Source of the DNA: Spinacia oleracea
Lineage: Eukaryota > Streptophyta > Magnoliopsida > Caryophyllales > Amaranthaceae
Direction of reading: 5' to 3'
NCBI RefSeq assembly: GCF_020520425.1
Contig: NC_079487.1
Coordinates: 104,876,141 to 104,940,140 of the forward strand
DNA: 64,000 nucleotides
The notes under the pieces are model-generated. The model saw only the letters and a list, made by a program, of their open reading frames with translations. It was not told where the DNA came from and did no database searches. This document shows positions 1 to 11,800 of this stretch, one piece after another (position 1 is the stretch's first letter; each line of letters begins with the position of its first letter). The position numbers and the translations under genes are program-made.

Positions 1-789
1 CAGGGGAAGAAAATGTTTCTAGGTTCCCCGCTTAAGATGAAACCCAGAATACCTTATCAACCTTCATAAGAACTGGGATGGAGCAACTAAGGGGACACAC
101 GGGGAACTTGGCCCCTTTCAACCCCCAAGAACCTTCATTTGTTGCATTAAAATTTCATTGAAAGTTTTTAGCTACAGTACATGCATCTCCCTGCATATAC
201 CGGTGAAAAATAAGAACAAAAAGTTAATAAATCTCATCTCCCCACCCACATGAATATAGATGAAAGAAAAGAAAAATTATAAAACCCAATTTTAACAACT
301 TGCTGATTATCTTACGAAGTATAATTTTTTTTCCAAATAATAAATGTTTTATTAAAACATCTATAGGATAAATTAAGATCACAAAATTTCCTCACAGAAA
401 AACACAACTACAAATTAGCCTAATTGCTCTGTACATTCCTATATCGAATAATTTGGGGAAGCACCAGCTGCCTTTGCTTATAAGAAAGCCAGGAAAGTCA
501 CTTTATCCCATATTACATCACGCAAGACAAAAACAACTAAAAGTACGACCATTCCGCTCTAGCAAAATGGTCCACTATATCGCCATCACTGCATTTCACC
601 AAAGAAGCTTCTTATCCTTTCTCTTACCGAACCCCAGAAAATAAATTTGCAACTAAGCTAGTACACTTGAAGACCTAACCCAAACCTCTTACACACTGGA
701 AAAAATCTTCTCCAAAGGTAACAAGCCATTTCACAAAACATATCTTGCAAAACTAAAGGAGGCATATTTGCTGAATACAAACTTTTATA

Positions 790-997
790 TAAGACGGTCT
801 TACACAAAAGACCACATCTGTGTCATATAAGTTAAGCAATGAAACCAATTAGTTAAACAATAAAATCAATTAGTTAAGCATTGTAATCAATTAGTTAAGT
901 ACTGAAACTAATTAGTAAAGCACTTAAACCAATTAGTTAAGCAATGCAACCAATTAGTTAAACAATCAAAGTGGTCTTTTCGGTGAGGCGGTCTTAC
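790..997. mobile_element. MITE-like inverted-repeat element with internal tandem repeats
   Basis: The left end (from 790, TAAGACGGTCTTACAC...) and the right end (to about 996) are imperfect inverted repeats of about 26 bp, both containing AAAAGACCAC or its complement. Between them, 826-966 is almost entirely a degenerate tandem array of a roughly 20-22 bp unit with the core CCAATTAGTTAAGCAATG, repeated six to seven times. No coding capacity is present. I could not define a clear target-site duplication, so the superfamily is open. Confidence 0.6.
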
Positions 998-1022
998 ACA
1001 AAAGTTGCCGTTTGCTGAACTA

Positions 1023-1820
1023 TTAGAGCGCCACGTAGGATTACTAATGGTTTCGGCCAAAAGATTTGTAATTTATTTTTGAACTAAAAAAATTGTTTAA
1101 TTATTAGAGCGCCACGTAAGATAGAGATTGGTTTCGGCCAATGAAAAATAAGATTTAGGTGTCACATATCTTTGACTACTAATATAACTCTACGTTAGAA
1201 TTACAATGCTAATATCCTTTCTTAATAGTTGTTACGTAGTATAATCGCCAACCGAATAGGATATGATATTAGATGCACATAACATATATAGTATAAGGAA
1301 TATCAAAATTTTCTAATTATTCAAGACTAACAGTCAAATATAGTAAGGAGTACTGGAGTAGGACATTACTACGTAATTACCAAATAAGCTCACATGATAT
1401 TCTAAATATCTAAATTTATTATCCCATTATTTCCATGATAAAATTAGAATACAACATACATATAAATCATAAAAGTCCTAAGCAAATTATAACTTCAAGT
1501 TACACAATGCACTATAACTTTTCAAGATAGAAATTGAAAATTATAATCAAACCATGATTCCAAGTTAAGATAAGAATTGACAGTTCTAATCATAAATTGA
1601 TTAAGTCCTATAAATTGATCGTATAGTTCAACTCATAACCCATCAACAATCACATCTTTACTTTTAATTTTTCATAACCTATACACAATCACATCTTTGA
1701 CTTTAATTTTGGTGAACCTATGTATTCACCAAAATGCAACCTAATAACATAAGTAAAAATAGTTATTAAAAATAAACAAAATAAAACGAAACCCGTGCAT
1801 CGCACGGGCTTCAAAACTAG
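1023..1820 (+). mobile_element. Helitron-like non-autonomous element (family B)
   Basis: The 3' side ends in a GC-rich hairpin (CCCGTGCATCGCACGGG, 1792-1808) followed about 8 bp later by CTAG and then T. That is the usual hairpin-plus-CTRR end of a plant Helitron. The 5' part carries TTAGAGCGCCACGTAGGA, and a second near-copy starts at about 1100. The same words recur at 52.69 kb in another element with a similar end, so they belong to a family. The exact 5' terminus is unclear and may be nested or duplicated. No ORF is present. Confidence 0.5.
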
Positions 1821-2197
1821 TTACTAAATAATGACTACGGAGTATATACTAAAGTGATGGTTCAAACACAATGTAATTCCTAATAAGGAAAATTCCTTCA
1901 TTTCTTGAGTAAAAAGTGGCATGACAAGATGACAACAACAAAAAGATTGCTCCAATGTTCCTTACCAGCATAAAATTTCAACCCCAATTTAACATAATTC
2001 TAATGACTAAAAAAATATCAAAAACCAATTATCATGTATAGATTATAGACTATGAATGCTCATATCAAAGATGAAATATTACTTTGGGATCCACATGACC
2101 AATCAAATGTACAGATTGCGGATTGGTACAGAAACAGACAATAATGCAGGAGATTAATTTACAAAAAAAATCACACTAGGAAATACAAAGACATTAC

Positions 2198-2481
2198 ATT
2201 GGAAGCTAAGCCCTCGAGCATTTCAATCTTCTTCTCAATCAATGCGCCCCGAGATTTAACTGTACCTCCTGCAAAAAAAAAAAAAAATCAAAAAATTAAC
2301 TTCAAGTGAAATCTGCGACAATCAAACCATAATTCGCATCAAATCAACAACAACAAAATAATAAACCCAACTCAAAAACAGGGAAATCTAGAAAAGTGGG
2401 TAACAAACCTTCATCGTCTCCGAAAATGGAAGTGTAGAGAAGCAAATCTTTGTCATTCTGTATAATGTTCTGAGCAGCCAT
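2198..2481 (-). CDS. R3H-domain protein, N-terminal exons (partial)
   Basis: Two coding exons are visible on the minus strand: exon 1 at 2409-2481 (ATG at 2481, starting MAAQNIIQNDKDLLLYTSIF) and exon 2 at 2198-2268 (ending ...KIEMLEGLASN). Donors are G|GTTTGT and AAT|GTAATG, and the acceptor after exon 1 is TTTGCAG. The two join in frame to 48 residues. From memory of plant proteins, this N-terminus resembles small R3H-domain (single-stranded nucleic-acid-binding) proteins of about 250 residues. The R3H domain itself is not in the window because the rest of the gene lies to the left, beyond a long intron. The family name rests only on the N-terminus; the exon structure is more secure than the name. 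The first coding ATG faces the TVP38 gene, so the two are divergent and separated by the LINE cluster. Confidence 0.5.
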
Positions 2482-3106
2482 GATGAAACAAACAACAATT
2501 CGTGAAGATTCTCTCTGTCGTTGTACTGAGTTCGTAAATTAGGGTTCGTGATTCACGAGAAAAGGGGGAAGAACACGATAAGCAGAAGATGAATGAATTC
2601 CGAGGTGTGAAGGAAAATTGAAACGAAGGCTCAACAATTTATGAGGCACAAAATTATTAGAATATTCTGATGTTCTGTGTTACAAGGAAATTGAAGTCGA
2701 ATATTGTTGGATAAAGATTAAAGAATATACTTTGGTTTGGTTTGTTTTTGTTTGATTTTACTTCTCCCACTTCCTTAATCTTTACCCATTATAGAGGTCA
2801 ATTTCTGTCAATTTGCCTTCTTGAAAGGGAAATGTTCTTTTTGATTAGAAATTTGTACTCGTACAGTTTCGATCCAGGGTCGACAGTTGACGTAACACCT
2901 TATGTTATACGGAGTATTTTTTTTTTTTTTTTTTTTTTGAAAAAGATAAGAAGAATAATACATTATGACTTATGAGCCCCTTCGAACGAGGGTTAAAAAT
3001 ATTTAGTACCATAAAAGTTTCATGAGTACCATTAAGGAGAAATATAAACATAATGTGTTAATTGCGGTTGTATTTTGAGTCACGTAATACACATGGGATT
3101 ACATAA
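2482..3106. promoter_or_regulatory. Upstream region of the R3H-type gene
   Basis: This interval lies directly 5' of the minus-strand ATG at 2481. It begins with a 5'-UTR-like pyrimidine/purine mix and is otherwise AT-rich. It contains a poly(T) run at about 2919-2938. I recognise no specific operator or TATA box with confidence. Confidence 0.35.
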
Positions 3107-3434
3107 GAGCACTCTCACCAATGAACTTAAAAAAGATCTATCACTATCTCGTTACCACTTTCTTACTCCCCGTATCATTTTCCTCACAAATAAAATATTT
3201 GACAAAAAATTCATCCCACCAATGAACTAAAAAATTCAGTCCACCACTTTTACTTTTCAGCGTGGGTCCCATTATTTCACGCGAGGCAAAACGTGAAAAT
3301 TTACACTGCGCGGATTTTTTTTTCTTTTGCTTGTGAACTTTTTTGTATCTTCTCGTTGATATTGTGGGTGAACCGTATTTAACTCACTATGTTTCACTCG
3401 TGAGGAAGTATTTTCCTCATTGGTGAGAGTGGTC
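3107..3434. mobile_element. Tourist-like (PIF/Harbinger) MITE
   Basis: Inverted ends are GAGCACTCTCACCAATGAA on the left and, read on the other strand, GACCACTCTCACCAATGAG on the right. The element is flanked on both sides by TAA (3104-3106 and 3435-3437), the 3-bp duplication typical of PIF/Harbinger-type MITEs. It is 328 bp long and non-coding, with an internal second copy of the CACCAATGAACT word at about 3216. Confidence 0.75.
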
Positions 3435-3573
3435 TAAAGTAATTAAGGTTATTTTTAAAAAATATAAAAAATATCAAAATCAAAAGGTCTTGAGTATACA
3501 TCCTGACAACTTTTACCCAAAATTTGGTAAACTTTAATATGGTTTGATTAACTTTATATATTAAGAAGTAATT

Positions 3574-4330
3574 GTTTTTTTTTTGACGGGAAAACGGCAC
3601 AGGCCTTTTTATTCAATAGCATATTTGTCCAAAATGACAGCAGCGAGAGCTTCATTTGGGCAGTCCTCCATCCAAGTCAACACTTCAACAAGGGAGAGTG
3701 CAAGCTTGGCAATGGAGTGAGCTGCTGCATTACATTTTCTACGGGCAAAAATAAAAGAAACACCATTACATTCATTCGACTTTGCTATAATATCTTCCAC
3801 CACAATTTGTATGCTGGACCTTTATTTCGTAAGGCCATTTAGCAGCGGCAATCTGATTCAGCTTCAACAGACCTAAAACCAGCATCAAAAGCATAATTCA
3901 TACCAAACCTCATCGCTTCAGCTTCAGCAAAGTGGCATTCATCAGCCCCTCAATTCGTTTAGCAGCTGCCATAACAACGTCCCCTACCCAGTCCCTTACC
4001 ACCATGCCCAACCCCACACCATCATCACACACCGACGCATCCGTATTCAATTTGTATGTTCCTTGGGATGGGGCCTTCCATGTTCTCCTTTCAACAGGTC
4101 TCGTAGTACTGTCTGCATCCCTCATGTTGGCAGCCTCGTATTCTCCAAGGTAGTTCATGGTTCGGTTACATAAGATGGTGGCCTCCACTTTCTTCTTATC
4201 AAACACCCACGCATTCCTCGCACTCCATACCTGCCATAGGAACATCATAATAATCTCCCACGCCCATCCCTCCTTGTACTTGAGCGCATCATTACACACC
4301 AATCGCGAAAGCTCATATTTCCATATTGTT
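3574..4330 (-). pseudogene. 5'-truncated LINE fragment with RNase H-like domain (copy 1)
   Basis: Minus-strand reading frames at 3910-4302 and 3609-3803 give a plant LINE-type RNase H-like C-terminus. The first has MFLWQVWSARNAWVFDKK, then KLNTDASVCDDGVGLGMVVRD with the first catalytic-type Asp. The second has a FARRKCNAAAHSIAKLAL segment matching the end of that domain. The two lie in different frames, so at least one frameshift is present. A poly(T) run at about 3573-3583 is the 3' poly(A) tail on the minus strand, which fixes the orientation. Reverse transcriptase and endonuclease parts are missing, as in a 5'-truncated retrotransposed copy. I found no convincing target-site duplication, and the right boundary is approximate. 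Confidence 0.75.
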
Positions 4331-4715
4331 GATAAGTAAACTTTTAAAAGGTTACTTGATTACCTTTATACAGTGATTGTAACGAGATAATATTTATTAA
4401 AGATAAAAAATTGTTATCACTAAAAACAAAATAGGAACAAATATTTTCTACATTACATCGGAGTAACTGCTAAGCGTTTTGAGGTAACTTTACCTCAGCC
4501 TTACAACATTTATTGTACATTGGCCTTAATTAAGAGTTTCTGAAACAAAAATTGGGCAAGCCCACCTGCTCTCGTGCCGGCTAGACATCGCCTAAAACTA
4601 ATTTCATTCATTTAACGTGTTGTGTTGTGTCGTGTGTTATCATGCTTTTTCTAAAAAGATTTAGGCCGAACCCAACAAATGACCCACGACTCCGTGCTTG
4701 TACTTGTCCGTACTT

Positions 4716-5431
4716 CTTTTTTTTTGATAAGGGGAAAAAACTAGGCTATTCTCTAACAAAAGAATAACCTAAAGCATCCTTTCGGATGATATGAGAGAAC
4801 TCATTGTTACAAGAAGTGAACCAAGAAGACATTGTCGGAGAAGAGTGGCCATGATTGGCCATAAAATCTGCCGCCCGATTTGCTTCACGGTAACAATGGT
4901 TGATGGAGACAGAAGTAAAGGAACGAAGGTCCATTTCCGCATCATGTATGATGGAGGAAATTGCCCAAGGGATCTTCCATTGCCTTTTGATTGCGTTGAT
5001 GACGCACAAATTGTCACCTTCAATGATAATATGGGTGATCCCGAGAAATAACGCTCCATTAATTCCTTCCCGAAGAGCCAACGCTTCCGACTGGAGGACG
5101 TCGCCATGATAGCCCAAAAACTTGGAACCCGCAAGACATAGATCACTGTTGGAATTTCTAATGACAAATCCCAAAGCCAAACTACCATTAGCAAGTTTGG
5201 AGCCGTCAAAACTTAGCTTTTATTGGTTAGGAAGATTCGGTGGAGACCAACAAACATAAAGTGGGGAAGAACTAGACTCCTTAGAAACTTCATTTGTAAC
5301 TGAAAAAGAAACTATAAGGGAGGAAAAATCGGAAATTTTGGCTATCTTCCAGTCATTGGAAAATTTCTTAACAAGTTCCACACTTTGGGAAAAGGTGAAA
5401 CTTTGTTCTCTAAAGGTGACATTATTACGGA
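4716..5431 (-). pseudogene. 5'-truncated LINE fragment with RNase H-like domain (copy 2)
   Basis: A minus-strand frame at 4746-5180 encodes an RNase H-like domain. It reads ALGFVIRNSNSDLCLAGSKF, then SEALALREGI, then IIIEGDNLCVINAIK, and ends with NRAADFMANHG. Those are the usual Glu and Asp positions and the C-terminal His region of plant LINE RNase H. The frame continues upstream as KLSFDGSKLANGS before an in-frame stop, so it is decayed. A poly(T) stretch at about 4717-4725 marks the 3' tail. An exact 11-bp direct repeat, TGTCCGTACTT, flanks the copy at 4705-4715 and 5432-5442 and is read as the target-site duplication. It differs in sequence from copy 1, so this is a separate insertion. 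Confidence 0.85.
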
Positions 5432-5442
5432 TGTCCGTACTT

Positions 5443-5869
5443 TTTCATGCTCGTGCTGAATCGTGCTATTTTCAGGATGGATTGTACGGTGTACCGTGCC
5501 TCGGCTCAACCAGTCTCATTGCCATCTTTACAAATGGCCAACCATGACACAAGTTCACAACCCAATAACCTATGACTTTTATGTGCTCCGCTATCAATGG
5601 CCCGCAATTCGCAACCTTTAATTCGCATGTCCGACGAACCCAGATTTCTGGGGAAAAAAACGGCATAGCAAAGCAGACGTGATAGCAGAAAAGTATATAA
5701 AGAGCTAAGAACTGAAAACATACTCCGAATTCCCCAGATCAGACAACACTCAGATTAAAAATTGTGAGAAAACGGGTACTCCATCAAGCCAGTTTATTTT
5801 GTAAGATTTTGACACAATACAAGAAATCTGGCAAACGTAGGAGGACTGAGTTTACGGGCAAGATCTTCA
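5443..5869 (+). promoter_or_regulatory. Upstream region of the TVP38/TMEM64-like gene
   Basis: This 430-bp stretch lies between the second LINE copy and the first coding exon. It should hold the promoter and 5'-UTR of the plus-strand gene. A short GC-containing segment at about 5480-5660 looks like part of an older repeat into which the LINE inserted. There is a TATATAA-like string near 5695. No ATG here is in frame with the first coding exon without an intervening stop. Confidence 0.35.
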
Positions 5870-8800
5870 TTGAAGCCGGAGATCACCCACGACGGTGAGG
5901 ACCTCCACCGTGCCACCCGCCCATGGTTCCTCCTCCGTCGTTGGTTCTTCTCTTCCGTCGCTTTCTTTTCCCCCAATTCTCTCTCCTCCGCCCTCCGCCG
6001 CCTCGCCTTCGTCCTCATTTTCATCGGCTTTCTCTCTCTCCTTTACTCACTTCCCATTGAACAGGTTCTTTCTCCTTTCTCTTTCGCATTTTTCACTTTT
6101 AGGATTTTGATCTGGTTTTGATGATTGCTTTGACAATTGGTAATTTTGGTGTTGTAATTGAAGTACATTTGAGCTGTCTTTGCTGTTGTATGACTATATG
6201 AGTAAATTGGTGTTGTAATTTATGCTATGATGATTGAAATTGGTATATTGATCAGCACTATCTTGTGTCCACCAATTTGGAAATGTGGTCGAGTAAGTTT
6301 GACGGGTGATTAGGTGTTGATTAAGTAAACTGGAAATGTGTGCCCCGATCTCATTAAAACGAGATGGAGGTTTCATAGAGCGAGTAGATGATCTTTGAAC
6401 AATTACATTCCGTTAAGGCGGGGGCGATTTTTTTGGTGTCATGACTCATGAGGCCTTGCACTTCATGACTTTTTTGATGTTGGGTAGACTAATAGCCTAT
6501 ACCACAATAGTATTCACTATTCAGTAGGTTCTGGCTTTTCAGCTTACACGATCACAACTTCCAACTGAATTAGGAACTAGGGGAACGAGAGAATTAATGA
6601 AATCTTAATCAAAATCCTATTACAAATATGTGATTCAAGACAGTGTGAATGGAAAAATGGAGATAGTGATGATTCTATTGAGACACAAGTCATGTTTTCT
6701 GAAAAAGGGCAATTGCAAGTATGCAACGTGTAATTGTGCACTCTAGTGGTTTTATTGAGCCACATTAAGTGTGGATCACATGTCTCTTAAACTCTTCTGG
6801 GTGGCACAGGATGAAGTATGGTTGTTATTTGATAAGGTTGTGGGTAGAAATTAGAATGAGGAGGATGTATCTTCTAATCATTAGAATGTGCAATCAGAAG
6901 TAAGCTTCTAAGATCATGTAACATGTGCAAGGTTTTGTGGTTTGAATCGAAATAATGACACAATGCATGATTGAGAGAAGAGTTTTTATTTTTATTTTTA
7001 TAATGAGATTGGGTGACTGTTTATAAGTTAAGGTCCCTACTTTTATCAGTGACCTGACCTGTATGAGCAAATATGATTTTGAAGACATAGAGCGTGAATT
7101 TTCGAAAGCGTCATGTAAAAGATGCAGGTCAGCCTGTCAGGAATTGGTATCAACAAAATATTGTTGTATTTTGGAGAAATTATAGGCTATCAACAGATCG
7201 ACATAGGCTTTCCAATTTTTACTCAGTACGTTATGTGCTTTATTCCAATTATTTTCTCTAAAATTTGTCTATAGGAATAAAAAGGTAGTCATGCCTTCAT
7301 TCCCATACATCTGAAATGTTTGGTCAGACATTGCAATGTTCTAAAGGTGTCTTTTACGGGTTTCTCTTCCAAAATGTTGCAAAACCCTTAGGCATTTTAG
7401 TGCATTGTTAGCATGTAAATGCAATATGGCAGAATTGGTATCACCATGTCTGTAATTTTGTAATGAATTTACTGTAGAAAACAATGATTTTAATAAGAGT
7501 CTGGAATTATTTTGGAATTTCTTTTCAAGTATGATACTCATAGATTTGGTATTTTCTTGAAAAGAGTTACTCACTACTTACTCCTTCCCGGAAGATAGTA
7601 TAAAGCTCATCCCATCCCAGAAAATGGTTAAAGTTGCCATTGAAATCGTGTATGGATAATATTTAAGTGAGTGGTAAACACGAACTCTCAACAGAAAACA
7701 TTTTTATAAATGATGTTCTCTCACCTCGTCCCTCTCCTATTTCTTTTCTTTTGACCCGTTATTCTGAAGTGTTATCAAGTTTTTGGGACAGAGGGATCAC
7801 TTCATATTTGGTAGGTAGTGGTAAACCAGAGCACTGATGTTACTGATTCGTTTTTTCTAAGGGAGTCGAGTTGGTTCTTATCTGAAAAAGGAAGGGAAAA
7901 TGGATGTGCTTTTCTTGTACATTAAATATGCCTCGTGGAATGAGCTGCATGGGCCTGGGAAGTGCTTATGCTGTATCATGGGTGTGCCTCACACTTATAC
8001 ATGGTTAAAAGAACTCTGACATATGAGCAAATGAGCTGATATTTGCTTGCAATATGATACTGCTGACAAATGTTATGAAGGCATCGTTAGACTTGCTTTT
8101 GGATCATAGACACTTGCCTATCAATAGAAAAGGCCTGCGGAAATTAATTATGTTCCTTAAATGTTAATGACATGTTGCAGCTGTACATGAAGTTAATAAT
8201 TTTATTGCAGAAGATTTATTAATTTTATTGCCAGGACTCTTCTGATAACCCCTAACTATTTAGGTATATCACAGAACCCACCTGAATGCCTAAGCAATTA
8301 TTTTCCAAGAATATTCCTTTGTTTCAATGTAACATCAATTCATATTTTAGAAATGAGTACTGTTAGTAGTCATATGCTAAACACAATTACTTCTCCCATT
8401 TTCCTATTTACTTTATTTAACATGTATAAGAGGTACTTTGTAGTAGAGACATGAAAATAAATGTCTTTACAGGAAAGCTAAGTATAACTAAGTTCATACG
8501 TGTGACAAAAAATTGAATCAAAGTTAGGACTCAGGAGACTAATGTCTCCAAGTACAATTTGCACTGCTACTGCATTATTGTCCACCGTTAAATTAATCAA
8601 ATCGTCTGACCATTATTTGACTTTTGATATTGACTTGTCAATTTATTTTTTCTTCTGACAGTATCTGAAGGATTTCTTGCTATGGGTCAAGGAGGACCTT
8701 GGGCCTTGGGGCCCTGTTGTATTGTAAGTTACTTTTATTTTTTTTGCTACTCTTCATTTCATTACTTTTGTTTAGCAAGGGTTAGAGAATTCTAAAGCCA

Positions 8801-11800
8801 TATAAAGTAATAAAAAATGATGCTGAAAGCCTGAAAAGTGACAGTGGATCAAAGGGATGGTTTTGGGTTTTGTTTGGTGGAGGACATTCAACTATGCAAG
8901 TAATGTTTGTGGTTCAAGGGTTGGATAAATGTGTCATGGATATTGGATGTAATGCTCAATGTTTTATTTGTCCAAATTAAAAATGCTTCTCAAATTTAAG
9001 TTAATTTTCAGGAGTGAAAATCAGAATCACGTGTTCTTCGTGCTTCAGAAGAAAAAAACTTGGCCCTGAATTCAGATAGGTTGATTGATTCAATTTGACT
9101 GAAGAGAGTGTGTGGGATGAGATCAGGAAACAGCGTTTTGATTTTAGTTATCTCACTAGAAACACATCTACATTGTTCAGATTGGTATAGAAAATGTCTT
9201 TACTGTAGAATCACCCAACAACAGAAATAACTAATTTAGTAAAGACAAATACTTCCTCAGTCCCTTTTTGTTCTTTACGTTTGGTATCATGCACGCGATT
9301 TAACGACTAATTAATCTGGATTGAGATTCCTTCTATTTGTTATTTAAACAATATAAATTACGTTTATTTATAATGTTTTCACTTTTATCTAAAATTTGAC
9401 ATTGGGAAAGTGTGAAAAATTTAATGTTCCAGTGAAAAGGTGTGAGGTTAAATGCCCCAATGAATTAAATTGATTAAAATAATCACTTGGCAGTTGGCAC
9501 AATTTTTAACAGAATATTAGGGGCATTTATGTGATTAAAATGGAAATATTCCAAACGTAAAGATTAAAATGGGACACCTAAAAGGCTAAAACGGAATACG
9601 TAAAGAATAAAAGGGACGGAGGGAGTAATACTTTGGAAAATTCTGCATGGTAGTTCTGCAAAATTGTGTATGATGGAAAAAAAGTTTGATTTTGTATAGT
9701 GATCTCGTGTTTTGCAAAATTCCCAAAGGTGATATTATGAGCTTTTTATCATCCAATTTACTCGGAACTCTAAAAAAAAAACCTCGAGGGCGTTTGGATG
9801 GATGAAGTTTTTTAAAAGAAAAAATAAATAGCATATTAATTTAACTATGTAATTTTACACAAAAAGTTAATAAATTGGACGGAAAATACTCATATGTCAT
9901 GTTTGTTATTTTGCGAAACACAAAAATACAAGAGCACCATGTAGAATTCCCTAATAATTTTGTGGCTCTACAACTTTACTTAGGCTGTTTTTATTTATTT
10001 TTGTTCTGTGTTTTTATATGTATATTTTTTTTATCATGTTAGGGCTATTGCGTACATCCCTCTCACGGTTCTAGCAGTTCCTGCCTCAGTACTTACGGTA
10101 TGAACCTTTTCTATTATTTTCTTACTATCTTCTCCGCTGTATGCAATTATGTCTTCACAAGTTGAGAATCGTATTCTTCTATGTCAAAATTATTTGGACA
10201 AGGGGACTAACATTCTTTGGTTGGTTGCTGATGTTAACCCTGTTAGGTTTGTGAAAAATCCTCGACAAGGAAATAGCTGTGTTGTTGGCATATAACACAT
10301 TTATTGCTTATGGCACGTGACATTTTAATTTCATATTTATCATAGAAAATAAAGGGGTTTCACGTGGAATATAAATGTCAATGGCTTCTCTTTTTCACTG
10401 CACATCTAGTAGCTATAGCTCATTCTCCGTGACAAATTGACAATGCATCTCCCTTCAAAATTGACAAAGAGACAATATCAGACATATTTTCCTGTAGTAC
10501 TGTTATTTTGTTGCAAGTGACACATTGTACATTTGTACTACCAAAAGGTACTCATAGTTTATACTCTTATGCGGAAAATTCTGTTTTAGGTACACTCAAA
10601 GTTGGGCAAAATTCCTCTTTGGTGACCTCCATTTTGCATATTCCATTTGGGGTATTGAAGTTCATAAAGTTCTTCATTCGTGCTATTGGATACTTGCATC
10701 TGAATGCAAATCCACTTGCCTAGGTTGTGGATGTGACTATGTGTGGGTGAAGGATTGGAGGTGCCTAAAATCCGAGGAGGTTGTAAGATAATATCAATGA
10801 GTGAAACCATTTAAGTTTCTTGACAACCTAAGTGTATAGAAAAATCCCTTGCTTTCATGAAGGCCCTTCATCTCCCATGAAATATTCCTTTTAGTATGAC
10901 CTGAAACTGAATAGGTAGAAAGAGAATGTAGGAAAAATAAATCCGATTCCAATTGAAGTGCATGGTAAAACCTTTGTCTTTATTGATGATACCCTGCCGA
11001 TAAAGTCCTTGGATGAGGTGGTGCACTTCAAGATCACTTGTAACGATCCTTATTTTGTTGAGAAGCAACCGATTACTCCCTCACTTTGTCATAAGCTTTC
11101 ATGGCTTGCCTAATCCATTGTTTCAAGCTGACATAGAGGAATTCTCAGAAATAGGGACGGTGGGGATGTTTGATAAGGAGAAACAGGATTCTGTTTTGGA
11201 AAATCGTTTGTCAACGTAAGTTTTTTCATGCTTGAGCATGATGTGTTCATCAATTGATTGGCATCAAACAAATGTATGTTGTTTATATATTCCAATAAGT
11301 TTCATGCTTGAGCATGATGTGTTCGTCAATTAATTGGCATCAAACAACGTATGTTGTTTATATATTCAAATAAGTTTCATGCTTGAGCATGATGTGTTCA
11401 TCAATCGATTGTCATAAAAAATGTATGTTGTTTATATATTCCAATCCACTGTCTAGTATTCCCTGGACGGGGAAATGTTCTTGCTTATATGGTTCCTGGC
11501 TTGACTCTGGCCGCCTTCCCTTCCCCCCAAAATTGAATTCTATTTGTTAGAACCTTTTTCTGTTGCTTAATTTTCATAATGTATGATATCCATATTTGGG
11601 AATATAAAATTTTCTCTTTAGATTCTTTCCTAACTTCTCCTGTTTTCCCCCCTGAATTGGAATTTTTCAGAAGAAGTGTTGAATTTTAATTTTTCATCTT
11701 GTGCATGGATTACTCGATGGTAAATTGGTAGTTAGGGAATTAGTGTATGTAGATTTATTATTTTGAGCCGTCAGCAATGTCCTGTAGGTCATTCGTGTCT

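Larger units (their letters stand above)
1..2197. other. Left-edge non-coding stretch (probable intron of the R3H-type gene)
   Basis: No coding exon could be supported here on either strand. If the gene at 2198-2481 continues leftward, this is its second intron or lies beyond it. It contains a short inverted-repeat element (790-997) and a Helitron-like repeat ending at 1820, listed separately. The first 170 bases look less AT-rich but give no recognisable protein. The rest is AT-rich, featureless sequence. Confidence 0.5.

Noticed and set aside
5870-6121. Other overlapping frames on both strands in exon 1 of the TVP38-like gene
   Set aside because: They are shadows of a GC-richer exon. Only the frame that splices to the conserved exons is supported.
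7578-7800. Stowaway-like ends (CTCCTTCCCGG and GGGACAGAGGGA) in intron 1 of the TVP38-like gene
   Set aside because: The two sides do not pair well and TA duplication is unclear; too eroded to call.
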